A stretch of 64,000 nucleotides of DNA from Chrysoperla carnea. Taxonomy: Eukaryota; Arthropoda; Insecta; Neuroptera; Chrysopidae. Under the pieces are notes generated by a model. The model saw only the letters and a list, made by a program, of their open reading frames with translations, searched no databases and was not told the DNA's origin. Positions 47,701 to 62,700 of this stretch are shown piece by piece. Within the stretch, counting starts at the first letter, position 1. The number at the start of each line of letters is the position of its first letter. The stretch covers positions 11,354,001 through 11,418,000 of the forward strand of contig NC_058339.1 of NCBI RefSeq assembly GCF_905475395.1, written 5' to 3'. The position numbers were made by a program, and so were the translations under genes.

Positions 47701-50700
47701 TATTATATGCATTCTGTGATTTTAGATTGATGTATGCGAAGTAAATTTTTATTATTATAATAAGTGATATTAATATATATCATGATTTTATGTTAAGAAT
47801 TTAACAAGTGTATTTGTTATGTGTATGATGTACCTATCTATTTATGGATAGAAATTTTATTGAAGACAATTCAATATTAGATTTTGTATTTTAATTCTTT
47901 TAAATGGGAAAAATTAATCTTCCGTCAGTTGCGAAGAATTAGGGAAGTCCATTAAAGACTGGGAATAGCAATATCCTCCAGTTGCAAAGCATTAGGCAAG
48001 TCAATTCATCAAAAACAGAACCTGAAAAACAAGTAGATCGTAGACGAAACATGCAAGAATAACCCAGGGAAAGTAACGTAGAAATATTGCAAGAATATCC
48101 CAGGAAAAGTAACGGAGAAAGAGTCCACATAAATAAGGAATTTGGCTTGAAGAATGAAGAATGTGTAAAGACTTGTCTTAATATATGATTGATGAACTGT
48201 GATAAAACAAATAAAAAACAAAAATATAGGTGAGAATGATAAGCCTTTACATGTAACGACAATTAGAGCCTCCTATTCATTTTGCAAAATAAGGCACCTC
48301 GTAATGGCTCTGGAGTTCAAAAAATTTCAGGACAAGACCTCGTACATAAAAGTAAGCAAATCTTAACCAAAGCTAGCTGCTATTTTTAAATTCTACGGCT
48401 ATTTAGATATTCAAAATATTGAAAAAGTACAAGAAATTTGGTAAAAATAATGTTCTTAACAACTTTTGCCCCAATAATTTTTCATAATGGTTATGTTTAT
48501 TTATATATTTTTTAATCAGAAGAGAAACTTATTTGAAATGTTCTAGGGACATCCTATCAGTTAAAATTTTCTTGGGCTTAATGCTATATTAATTATCAGA
48601 TAAAATAAAAAAAAAATATACTTACGCTCCTAATACTGTGTAATATTCTAATGTGAAATGATAATAACATATTCTTGGTGGTTCGCCTTCGCGACATGCC
48701 CGAGCACATTCATCGGGTGCTGACAATGATGGATTTCTTCGTAACTCAGCTGTTGCACTAGTACGGAAATCTAAATGTCTAAATGGTGAGTTCGTATTTG
48801 GTGATACTGATGCACGTATTGGTCCACGTATTGAGGCTGGACCTACTGTGGGACCACTACTACGTGATCCACCACCACCGCCTAATGACGGATGAGTTTG
48901 TAAAATACCATGTGTTGCGGAGAAAAAGTCTGATGAATCGTCAATATCTGCACCATTTACATTAGCTGTCCACCATGACGCTGCCGTTGATTGATCTGTA
49001 ACACCTGGAAATAAAAATAAAAAGTTAGTAAAATTTGTTGAGTGCTTTTGAGGTTGCAGGGAGATATGGGAGTAGTTTGTTCAGTTATTATAGAAGTAGA
49101 AAATTCTGAGTAGCTGGCAACTTGATGCAAGTATTATTTCGTTAAAATAAATTTGGAACATACTGTAACATAATCTACTAGCTATGTTGTTGGAAAATAG
49201 TTCAAATTTGTCTTTTGAAAACGTTATGTTATTTTTCTAGCCTGCTTTTCTGTACATTGCGAGATCTTTCTTATTCCTTTATCAATTTCTATGATTTACC
49301 CCTCATTTTAAAGCTTATAGTACGCGCATAGACTCACGGTCTAAAACTGTACCACTTGGGAAAGAATAGGCTAGAAAAATAATATTAAGATTTAATTTTG
49401 TTCAGTATGTAATATGTATATCATATCTGTGATAATATTGCCTATCAATAATAGCAATGTAAATTACTGTTGACATTTACCATTTATATCATTTCTGTAG
49501 TCTATTTTTAGCTACGGATACCGTACTGCGGTATTCCGCACGGGTCGATCCAGTTTTGTATATTATTGAATTCAATTTTTGGTGGAACTTCAAAGTCTTT
49601 AAAATTTGCCGAGAAAAACAGTTTTATAAGCAAATACAAAATAGAAAATTGAATTTCCTGGTTGGGGAAATTTTTTTACTATTATTTAAATTGGTCCAAT
49701 TTGTATTTCTATTAGTATTTTTAATGAATTCGAATTTACTATAATCATAGCAAGTTTATTTCTATTTTTGATGAATTCGTAATAGAAATACCGCACCTTA
49801 TAATATATGCAAACATTTTTTATTAAAATTTAGAGTGAATTTCGTACTTTGTAGGATAGTGTACCGACTTTAAATATAAAGTGAGAAATGGAATGCAAAT
49901 AATTATTGGTTAATATTAAATGTTATAATTTATTAAGGTTCATGTTATTATTATTTTATGATTATGATTATGATTATGATTGTGTTATTAAAGTGTGTGG
50001 CATTATTAATTTCGTAACTACTCCGAGGAAAATATACCTTTTAGATTTTACTTCAATTATATGTACAAACAGTGAAAGTATATCATAAAATTCATTTGTA
50101 ATAAATGTATATATAATTCAGTTCAGGGTATCTCAAAACAAAATATTATATCCTCTAGAATTCGACAAATATTTTCTTAGGTCGTTTGTGTTAATATCCC
50201 CGGACAAAATATCCCCCCGACAATATTTTCCCGGACAACATATCTTTTTACGAAACATTACCAGGACAAAATCTCTATACAAATATTACCGTAAAATAGA
50301 AAATCTTTAAAATTAACCGCTGAAAATGAAACAAACAGTAAACAATATTCCAAAAAGTCAAAAAAATCCGTATAGCCGTGATAATCCGACCCACTTAAAG
50401 GCATAGCTAACCCGTGGATTAGTGTGTGAATGCAATCACAGGGTTAACCAAAAAGCCAAAAACCCCGAAAATCAGTGCTTACTCGATCCTATTAAAGTCA
50501 TGACCTGTCAACTTGAGGATCAGTGAATGGACGTAATCATATGGCAAACAAAAATACCAAAAAACTCGCAGAGTCGTCCTAATTCGACGCCATTAAAGAC
50601 ATGGTCAACCAGTTTATACAACCAGGACTTTTAGTTTGAAGATATTTTGTTTGGGAAGTATTTTTTTGCGGATATATTTTATCAAGAGATATTTATCTTG

Positions 50701-53700
50701 GAATGTTTGGCCATGATTAGTTAATTCGCTTAGTTGATGCAACATCTACGTTACCGGATTTTTAATGTAATAAATTAGTAATTGATAGCCTTTCAATTAA
50801 ACAAAGTACTACATAAAAGAACTCGATATAAAATTAATGTCTGATAGATAATAATTGATTCAGTGTTATTTAATAGTTAATACTTCTACTAATAATTATT
50901 ATAATTGCTAATTTATAAATACTTTTAATTGCACCTTTTCATTTAATAGACTTCATGCCAATTTGTACATTTAAGTCTTTTATATCCAATCATAAACATA
51001 AGTAATTTTCATAACTTCTTGAAATATCTCCCGCTGTTACAAAAAATATCCGCTTTCTAAGATTTATTACTGCCCTAAGGCAGTACCTAATACATCTAAG
51101 GCATTTACAATAAAAGTTTTTGCTATTTTTGGTCTAAAATTCACACTTACGGAGATATATTTCTTTTGACGTTTCTACTTTTTAATGTATTAAATAATAT
51201 TCCATAAATCGTTTTTACTTAATAGCAATAATGTAAACAATATGTAGCCAATGACATATATATTAGACAAGACATGGGAACTCACTGGCAGTCTTCTCTC
51301 TCATTCATCATATCGCAAGTTTTGGACCCCGACGTTCTCTAGTTGTATAAAATCTTTGGTATTTTATGAATTATCATAACTGATGACGTTATGATTCATG
51401 GCATACGATTCTGAAGTGTTTTAATGTCACAATTTTTTTAAGCGAATATATTTATTGCAAAACACTTTTAAATGTAAATATTTTTTTTGATTCCTACAAT
51501 CGATTTGATGTTTTTTTGAGTGCATTATGGACAAGAGTGACGAATTTCTCTAATATCTGTATTAATATGTCGATAGGTCACCTTGATAACTAAATAGGTT
51601 AATGGAAAATGTGAAATGCTGCGTCATGTCAAGACAGATAATTTAGCACGTCATGTTAATCATTAATCACTTTTTTATCAGATATTAAGCAGTATTTATT
51701 AAGTGAAATAAAATACCCTTTATACTTATAATACAGTCGTAATACATCAATAATCTGATTAACCCAATAACACTTTTAATGTGTTATTATAATGTAATTT
51801 AAATATAATTATTTAACAATTTTTTTTTTCAAAAACATTTTGTAAATAAAATAAAAATTTTAATAATACATTAAATAATTTACATGTAATGTTATATAGA
51901 CTAACTATATTTATTTAAATAATCAACTTTCATTTAAATTAATGTTTATATTATTTAAATATTTAAACTGACAAAATGTCAAACTTATATTGTCAATTTT
52001 GTGTTTTATTTATTTTATTTTATTTTTATTTTTTTTAAAAATATTATTTAATAGTTTTACAGGTATTGCATTTATTATACAAACTGTCTATTTATCAATC
52101 AATGTCGGAACAAAATATAAAAAAAAAATTTAAGTATTTTTATAAGATAATCAATTAAATAATTATGTAATCTTTTTTGTGTAAATTATTATACTGATGT
52201 GGGTGGTCAATTTTATTGATATTTATACAGACTGGTATTAAATATCAATTTTTATAAACAAATATTGATATATTTTTGATGGCTATAATATATTCATGTA
52301 TTTTAATTTTTATGGTTTTAATTGAACTTTAGTTGGCACTTTTTATATTATAATAGCTCGACCCTCGCAGAATTCCGCAGTGCGTTAACCGTGGCTAAAA
52401 CAGCCTAGATAAATTTTCTTTCGTTTTATTTATAGGCAATTTTATTACAGATATGATATCCAAATTACATAATGAACTACAGGAATCAGAAGTTACCATA
52501 GATCAGAATCATTTAGTAAATAGTTAATTGTACAGCTTTAATTATTATTACATAGATGTGGTTTTTTCAATTGAAAAAAGTAGCTATATTCATAGCATGC
52601 TGCTCACGCGAAACCATAAGTTTTTACTTCAAAAATTGGTTTGAAGGTAGACCAAGAAGGAGATAGTTTGATGATAGGTGGATAGCTTTGCATGAACTTC
52701 AAGAAATGAACTTCAATTCTGTTCAAGAAATGAATAGTGATTATCCTTATAAGCGAATTATTTTTTTATTTAAACAGCTATACATGCTTTGTAATAAAAT
52801 ATTTATATATAGCTGATTATCTTAAGTATATTTATTTGTAATAAGCGATCATGCGTAACAAATGATACTTGAACCGTAATAATATTGTTTGATTTTATTT
52901 TACTAATGGTATGCACATCGATACGTATATGTCGCAGCCAATTGGCTTAATTAGCTGTTCAATTAACAGCCTAGCCATTTTACTAAAAGTTCACATAGCG
53001 ACCTGAATATATTCAGTCATTCAATCAAACAGCTAGGCAAATGATTTGGATCGATAGCGTTTAACTATTTGCCAAACCTAGTCATTTATGTATGAAATAT
53101 ATTCGAAACTAAGTTGAACAGTCGTAAATAGTGTTTCGGTAATGTACCCAAAGTGGATTGCGGGCTCTGGAAAAATATTCAAGGGAAAACTGTTGATATA
53201 AAAAATGACGTTCAAAAAGTTGGAAATAAGTATGGCACTATTAAAAACTGGTATTCTCAGCAAGATTTGCAGTAGGTACTAAGATAAAAACTATGGCGAC
53301 GAAATTTCAGATAGTCCAATTTCTTTGAAAGAGTTCATAAAGTTCTTTGCAGATTTAAATATGTATCACAATATATATTATAGTTAACAATGTCTAAAGC
53401 CAGGATATCATTCAGGCCACTAGTTTAACGGCACCGTATAGTAAGAAGGATAGGTTGCTAATCTAACGGATATTTAAGCTATTTGGCTGGGACATATATA
53501 TGAGAGAAGCATTGGGCGGTAACCCAACAATTTACTGATTTTAAAGTGTAGATAGTGAATACTTCTAGTGCATATTAAACGTATAAATAATAATGAATAT
53601 ATATTATTTTTATTTGTATATAAAATCAGAACTATGTTATATTAAGATTGATGCTTTTACAAGATCAATGCCTTTATAAGGATCATATATTTATTATATT

Positions 53701-56700
53701 AAAGATATATTATACTGTGTTATAATGTATAATGAACTCAGTCAGTGTGTAACTCAAGTATTTTATAATCTTTAAGGCAAAATGTACCATAGGGGATGTT
53801 AAGGCATATTTGATTTTTTGGGAGGATTCATAGAATAAGTAGAAATGTCCTACATTCGAAAATTAGTTCATTACACAGCGTGTCATATTTGAGATGAAGA
53901 CACCCTCATATTTTCATTATTTTCAGAAATATCGATTTGAAATTTTGCAGTCATTGATGGGTCACAGTCTATGTATGTGTGTTTCTTTGTGGCACACTAG
54001 AGGTCAAACGCGTGGGTTGATTTGATTTTGATGATTCTTGCGTCAATCGATTTGTCTTAATCTTGAGGCAGTATTAAAAATTCTATATGGCGACCACCAG
54101 CCGCCATATTGTGAAAAATAAAAAGATGAAAGCCGGCGAACTATGTTAAGTGGAGTATCATTGAATATCTAACGAGTCTGGTCGCAAGAAGACCACAATA
54201 GACCAAACACACATGTATAGACTGAAAATGTAAGTCGATGAACTATGTTAAGTGGAGAAAAAAACAAGTCCAGTAGTTTACATAGCGACTTTAACAATCG
54301 GAACCTATATTTGGGTAGATTTGAGCCGGTCTAAATTTTAATGGGTCCCGCTATGTAAGCTGCTGGACTTGTTTTATTTAACGCAGTCGGTTTTCTTAAT
54401 ATTTTAAATATATTTTCGTATTACCAAACATATACCTAGGTACTTTGACCCATTTTTCATTTTGATTTATTTCTGAAGAAAATATCATCTAGAGAAAATA
54501 ATAAATAAACAAAACGATTTATTGTGCTCGAATTGGTAAATTACAAATATACGTACATAATTTAAAAATAAAAATTATTTAGGTATATTGAATTATGTGA
54601 ATGATTTTTTAAAAACATAATAATTCGTTTCCTTATATAAAAATATCCATTGATATGTAAGGTATATAAAAGAAAATCTATATAATACATTATTACAGTG
54701 CAACCTCGATATAACGAATCTGAAGGGAACCAGTAAATATTCGTTATATCAAGTAATTCGTTAAACTGAGGTTTGTTATATTGAGGTTAAGTTGGTCTAA
54801 AATTCGTTATAAAGAGGAAAAAAGTGTCGGAACCTCTCGCGACATGAATTACATACTATGGAGTATACTAACTGTCATATATTGGTGGGACTTTATACGT
54901 TATATAAAGGTTTTGAATTGACGAATTTCGTTATTTAGAGGTATTTAAATTTTTTATGTAGTTGAAAATTCGTTATAAAGAGGCTGTTCGCAAAAAATAT
55001 TCGTAATGTAGAGGTATATTTTATATTGACTCTTATGGACAATTCAAGGGGATTGCGAAAAATTTGTTAAATCGAGGAATTCGTTATATTGAGGTTCGTT
55101 ATATTAAGGTTGCACTGTATTACTATTAATTTTATATAATATAAATAAATATAATTATTTATGGTAAATTATAATAAATATATTGTAACAATTTTGTATG
55201 TTTTGTGTAAATTCATAAATAAATACCAATACATGAGTATAGTGTATTATTAATATTATATTATATAAAGTATTTCGTATACAATGATACTAATTATTGT
55301 TAGTTTTATCTATCAACAATTTAATTATTATACTTTGAAATAATATAAAAAAAATTATAAATTAAAATGAACCATAAATATGTTACTCTAATAAATGAAA
55401 ATAGTAAGTAATATCTGCTTTATTATATCAATAGAGTGTGCATGTAATTTATGAATGATTATTTGTTTTAGTTATATCATAATATACCTTTAATTAAAGC
55501 AGGTATACCCGTAAAAGTTAATTTTTTTTCAGTTATATAGGTATTTGAAGACAAGCTGTTAAATTCGTCTTTGGAGTCTCATTCGAATTGGATGCTATTT
55601 TATTTAGAATGACATCTGTGTTTTGTAATGAAATCATTTTATTATAATTTATTATAAACTTTTATTTCCTTTGCTTTGTTTGTATGTCATTATTGTCGTA
55701 GGAATTAGGGAAATATATTTGTAGGTCAATTAAATGAATCAAAACGATATTAAGTTAGCAAAGTAAATCCTAGTAGATTGAAAGTACTTTTATTAGGACG
55801 AGTATTCGTTGTGTGCGTAGTCATGGTAGGGACAATAAAATCGATTCCAGCGCTTCGAGTGAAAAATTTTGGCGATAAAGGAGGCTGTTATGACTAATTT
55901 GCAATTATTTACATGTTAATGTTATTGGAAATGTCAAATTAAAATTATTGAAAAACACTAATTAATTAAAATGAATGCATTAAAAATTGTGAAAATAAGA
56001 AATCAAATTGCACAAATATTATTTTTCAAATGTAAATTATCATAATTATTTATTTAAACTTGTGAGACAATATTATTAAATTTTCAATGTAAGTTATAAA
56101 TGCAATCCATACAATTATATATGCATCCATACAATCCTATAATTAAAGTAGTGTATCGTTACCATGGAAACGCCTCCAAAAAAACTCACGCACGGTGCGA
56201 ATAGGTTAAATATTGATATCCGTGTTAGTGCATCCAAATGAAAATTGCAGAAACAAAACAGCGGATCCTCTTTTGTTTACTCTAATTTATAGAGTAAACA
56301 AAACTCGTTTTCCAATTAGACCACAGTTAAAAATTCAATAAGGGATAATTCTGATGTCGAATTGGTCATATTACCCATAAAAATGTAAAACTAGACTTCA
56401 TACCATGACAATTGCATGCAAATGTTGCCCATCTGCTCTAAGCAAAAAGTTTTATATGTAATCTCAATGTCGATACCCACGTATGACACCACTAGTGAGT
56501 ATCTTCCTCTTTGTTTAATTAGGAATTTTAAACGTTCACCTCTTACATACTAGTAAAGATTTTTAAAACCCAACTTCACTTTTCTATTCGTGAAGCGAGA
56601 TTTCTTCATCTGAAGTGCTAAAAAAAAATTTAGTCTATTTTCTTCACATTATTATGGTCTTATGATTTATTAGTAATGAAAACATTTCATAAGTTCTATT

Positions 56701-59700
56701 TAAAATTAAATAATCTTATTACATATTATTTAAATTAATGATACGTTAATTAATAGAGTATGTCAACATTCATTATAAACACACGCACATATACCTGTTT
56801 TAGTTATATCATAATTATTTCTTTTATTTAATTAGGCCAGTTTTGGACGACCTTCCGTATGAGGAGTGAGAATCGTACAATACAAGACCATGCCTCGCTA
56901 TAATTTAAGTATTTTTATTTTTTAATTTAAGAAACAATTTTCATTTTTTTTTTCAATTAAAAATTAAAAAAAAAAAAAAACACTAAAAATCTGAAGTTTT
57001 CTAAATGATTCAATGATTCGATAAAAGAATCACTTAGTGAATTTATTGAAATGAATTGAAATAAATCATTATCGTAAGCGAAGCCGCCGGAAAAAGCTAG
57101 TTATATTAATCAAATTATATTCATAATAATATCCCAATAAGCTATTTCTTCAAAATATTATATGATTACAATGATATGAAATTTTGCGAAACGACTTTAA
57201 ACATTTATCAGACTGAACAATTGACATATTATTCAAGAATTGCAAGTGATATTATTCAGGTAGATATTGCAGCAGAATATATAAAGTAAAACTAGCTAAG
57301 ATGAACAAACATTTATATAACAAATAATATATGATTCATGTAAATGTATAAATATTTTAAATATTTAAATTATATGTGTACTTTTTTAACAATAATGTCA
57401 ATAAGATATGTTATATTATGTAGTCGGGGCATAATAATGTAAATGTTAAGAACGCGGTTCGTTTGCGAAAGTTAGGATGTACGATTACTGTAACTTCAAA
57501 AAGAATAAAGTCTTCATTCTTGTGTTCATATACCAATAAATTTTAAAAGTTTGAAGTGGTTGGGCTCCTTGAATAATGTTTTAATGTTATACTAAACCCC
57601 CGACGTAAAAAGAAGGGTGTTATAAGTTTAATCGCTATGTATGCCTGTCTGTTTGTTTGCCTATTGCACCGGAGCTCTTAAACGGGTGAACCGATATGAA
57701 AACGGTTTTCTTTTATTTCAAAGCAGGTTTTTTAGCGATGGTTCTTAGATATTTTTTTTCAAAATCGGCTAAACCCCTGATATAAAAAGAGGGGTATTAT
57801 AAGTTTGACCGCTATATGTGTCTATCTGTTTGTCTCTCCGCCTGTCTATGGAACCGTAGCTTTTAAACGAGTAAACCGATTTTAATGCGGTTTTTTGTTC
57901 AAAGCATGTTTTCTAGCGATGGTTCTTAAATATGTTTTATCAAAATCGGTTCTAATCCTGACTCAAAAACAGGTTTGTTATAAGTTTGAACCGATTTGAA
58001 TGCGGATTTTTTTGTAAGGTAATTTCATCGAAAATGTCCTTAGCTATGCTTGATAAATCTGAGGGGGGGGGGTTTAAAATCTTATGCATCGACATATTTC
58101 AACTGTTTTCACTTGCAATTAACAAAACCGTAAAAATAGACAGTGGTAACATTAAGAAATTTAAGTAAAATACAAGCATTTACATTGAAGTACAAGACTC
58201 AAGCCTTAAGCGCTAAAAGTAAAATTAATGACAATTGTATCATGAGATGCTCAGTTTTATTTTAAGTTGTAGCCGTTAGAGCCCAAGCGTCTCAAATTAT
58301 TTTCTACTTTTTAATATAAGCTTGTACTTTAAAAAGTTAGTATATTTCTATCATTTCCTAGTCTGCGATTTTACATTTTTTATCATATCGTATTTACTTC
58401 CATCAAAAATATTTAATAAAAAAAATTAGTTACTTAAAATTGCAAACATACCTATTAAAAAATATCAGGCCATTGTCTACTCTGCTCTAACATTCTTTAA
58501 CAACCGGTTTGAAATATATGCCCTATATGCGTACATTCACGTGTAGGTACTCTATGGCGCGTTTACTATATATTTTTTTTTATATTTGTAATGCATTTTA
58601 TATTTATATAATGATTAATTTCTCTAGAATATACTGAATATAATACGGTATCATGTGATTGACAACCTGATTTAAATAATGCCTTATTTGTGTTAAATTT
58701 ATTACATTTGTTTGATAAAAAAAAATTACTTAATGTTAATTAATTAGCTCATCGTAATTGTGATTCAATGATTAAAATTTATAATCATTACATCAAAACA
58801 CAATCGATAAAAATCTTATATTTTTTATTAAATTTTATTTTCATCCAAAACTCTTAAGAGAATAATAATCCTTTCAAATAACTATATATACTATGAAGTC
58901 AGATAGGTATTTCTTTGTTTTGGCAGCGAGATTTGGGGGTACAGAAGTTCATTGCTAAATATTTGACGAGTTTCCTTGGGAAGGTGTTGATGCGATTTGC
59001 ATCTGACGCAGAACAACGAAATTAACACTACCTTCTCAACAGATACTGGATTTGAAACTAAAACAGGAGCACCTAGTTTCGAAACTAGATTTACTAAAAT
59101 TTATGTTATGGTAGTAAAATTACTCTTATTTTATATCTTAAGTTTCTGCAGGTTTATGTAATTAAATAGTACATACAATGTCGTAACAAACTTACAATTT
59201 GACTTCTTTACAATCACAAATTAATATATGTTGACCATTTTTTTGTGGTCCCTATAATTAGTTAGTATGACTTAATATTTATAAATTTTTACAAAATATA
59301 TAAATTGTTATACAATTACAAAATAATAATTATTTCATTTTTTGTTTTTTTTTGCAAAATACGAAAATATATAATTAAAAATTATATTAATTATAAATCA
59401 ATTTGTGAAAAAAATTTCGATATTTAAAATGATAACTTAACTGTTTATTTATACAGGGTGTCCTGTAACTCGATGGTCATAACTTAAGAGCGTATTCTTT
59501 TGATAATTTTAAGTCAAAAGTGCTTAGTATGAAACGATTAGTATGAAAACAAAAATTACGGGTAAATTCATCTATATCAACACATTCAAGATCCGTTACA
59601 TGATGGGTAATCATTTTATCTATTATAATTTTACTCACAAAATAGGGATCATTTTAGCCTATATAAAGGGGATCATTTTACCCGTATCGATATATTTGAA

Positions 59701-62700
59701 CATCGTCATAAAAACTGACCTTAAAATTTATTATACGCCTATGAAATTTGTCTTACCATAAATTATAAGCAGTAAATTTAATATTTTTGCTACAAAACAC
59801 AAGTTAGCTTATCCACCACTATAAGTTTTTGTTGAAAGATTAATTTGATTGCACGGATAAATATACTAGAAGGCTTTTTTGGTTTACTTAAAACAACGAG
59901 CGATCATTTTACGCCGACGGATCATTATAGACTACTTTCCCCTGTATTTTAAAAAACGCCTTCAAAAAGTACATTAATGTAAAGTTTGATTAATGGTAGG
60001 TACTACATCCTCCCCTATAAGTAAATGCATATAAATTCAATTAAAATAATATTACGAAATTAAAAAGTTTAAAATCGACTGTTTAATATATTATAAAATA
60101 AAAAAATTTAATTAAAATAAAATATTAATTATAAAAATTGCATAAAATATTTACAATAATTTCTTTTTTTGGTAAGATTTACGTTAAGAACTTTTTTCAA
60201 TTCATTGAATCTAACAAGATTTGCTATTTAATAAATGATTTTTTGTAAGATGTTTGATAATATTCTTCTTAACTCAGACCTAAATACGTGTAGGTAATTC
60301 AATTAAAATTTTGTAATAATATAATATATTATTTTTTATATATTCATTATAATGTAATAATGTGATTTAAAATTCTTTTTTTTTAATGATTTAAAATAAT
60401 GTTTAAAAGAGAAAAAATTTATTGGTGTGGGAATATTTTAAAGTATACTCTCATTATGTGCTAAAATAAATTACTTTTACGCTGGATTTTTTTTTTTACT
60501 GTATTAAAAGTATTCATTTAAAAATAAGTCTTTTAAAAGATTTATTATGCAAGTAACGAACGTTTTTAACTTTGGTTTTATCTTTAATAGGCTTATTATA
60601 TGCTTGTCATTGATGGGGACTATTACGGATACTAAATGTCGACTTGTTGGTACAATTGGGTAAATAATTTTATACATTATTTCTCTAGAGTGTTTATCTG
60701 TCCCATGGTTATATCTTCCTTATTCCATTATCAAATTCAATGATTTATCCCTCATTTTCAAGCTAACCGTGAGGGCTAATAATGAAAAATAGACTCACAG
60801 TCTGCAATTATTGAGGTTTAATATCTCAGATCCACCATAATAAAAATCCAAGAGTAACTGTTTCGAATGAAACATTTTTATAGATGTTCTCCTAATACCG
60901 ATTGAAAAAACTAACAACATAAAGAGTGATGGAGACTTATTAGGAGAATAATATTTCAAATTGAACTATTTTTAAAACGTGTTCTTCTAATACTAATTTA
61001 AGCAATGACCATAGGTTAGCTACGAGTACCGCACTGAAGAATTTTCCACGAAACGAGCTAGTTTTTAAAAGGAGCTTTCTTCGGCTTTTGAGGAACCAGT
61101 TAGTTAGTGTGTGGATTGTTATAGGTTACACAGAATTCGTTCTGTGTCATTATTTAGTCAAATTGTGCCCTCATAGGTAAACAGTGATGTTTACGAAAAA
61201 ATGTTTCAAACAAAAGTTGTTAATTTTGTTACTAGGGAAATTTTATACATTTTTGATCTATCTCTTACGATTTACAAGATGACTCCCGCGGACTCAAGAA
61301 CCAAATGACCTATGTTGCTCAATTACGAACTCACACTTTTTACGTCCTGAGCACGCTATAAAAATTTCAGCTGAATATCTATTTTCATTTTTGAGTTATC
61401 GTGCTGATAGACAGAAGGGCTACCGGAAATGAATTTTATGAACACTTATACCAAAATTTTGTTCGTAGCATCAATATTTTTAAGCGTTAAAAACTTGGGA
61501 CTAAACTTAGTATAACTTGATATATTTCATTAATACATGTTAAAACAGTTTGGGTCCAAACTTAGTATACCTTGATATATTTGATATTTACATGGTATAA
61601 AAACTCCCAACCTGATCCAAATTTTTATCCAAAAGGTGCAAATTTGTTGGTCAAAATATAATAAATTCAAGATTATCATTTGGCATAAATACATAACTAA
61701 CTAAATCAATAATTAATCCAGGTGGAAGGGGAAGCTACTCTGATATCCTAACAGTGAATCCCTTTATTTCAAAATAAATTATTTTTCATTTTAGCATGTC
61801 TCAACTTGCCGTAGTTGCCGGTTTTTTTTACAGTAGAAATCGTTGATAATGAATTAAATCGTGATTTATGATTTATTGAAAATAGGTGTGCATCTATTCA
61901 TTAATAATATCTTTCTATTAATTTCATTTTTTGCACATAAAATCAGTGACATGAATTAAAAAAATCCATGAATGATAAAAAATTTCATTAATAAACGAAG
62001 TAATAAACGTAGTAATAACGAAAGTAAATTAAGTATTTTCTTTTAATAAATATTTCTTTATGAATAAAAAAATTAGAACAAATAAAAAAATAATAAATTA
62101 ATACAATTATTTGCAGTTTTTTTTTCAATATTTAGTAAGAACTAGAATTAATAAAAATTATATTTATGCAATAAATTATTGAAAATCGTGACAAAATGTT
62201 TTATGGTTTAGCTTGATATTACTGCATATTTGTATTAATTAATAAATTTAATAAAGGAAATGAAAATATATTATTTTTAATTTTATTAATAACATTTATT
62301 ATGGTATATTAACTAATAATTTTTTTTTTTTGTAAAATATAATTTTTTTTAGATTATTGTATTCAATTTTTATAAATTACTTTTGGTCAATAATTAATTC
62401 GTTAATTTAATTTAAGAAGTATTTTTGTTTAATATTCAGACGTCGTTTTGAATTGTGAATTTCTGGGAACGATATTCGAAAATTGAATACATGCTTTACG
62501 ATTATTTGATATAATTTTTTTGGAGTTAATACAAAACGTTATAAAACGCAAGGTTGTTTAAAACATTATTAATATACCAGATTAACACTTTTAAAAACAC
62601 AGATAAACTTATAACACTACTTTAATCAATATCAAAGCGATGGTCAAGGACATCAAATGAGATGAAAAAATACTTAGAGAGCTATCATTTTTTGGGACAA

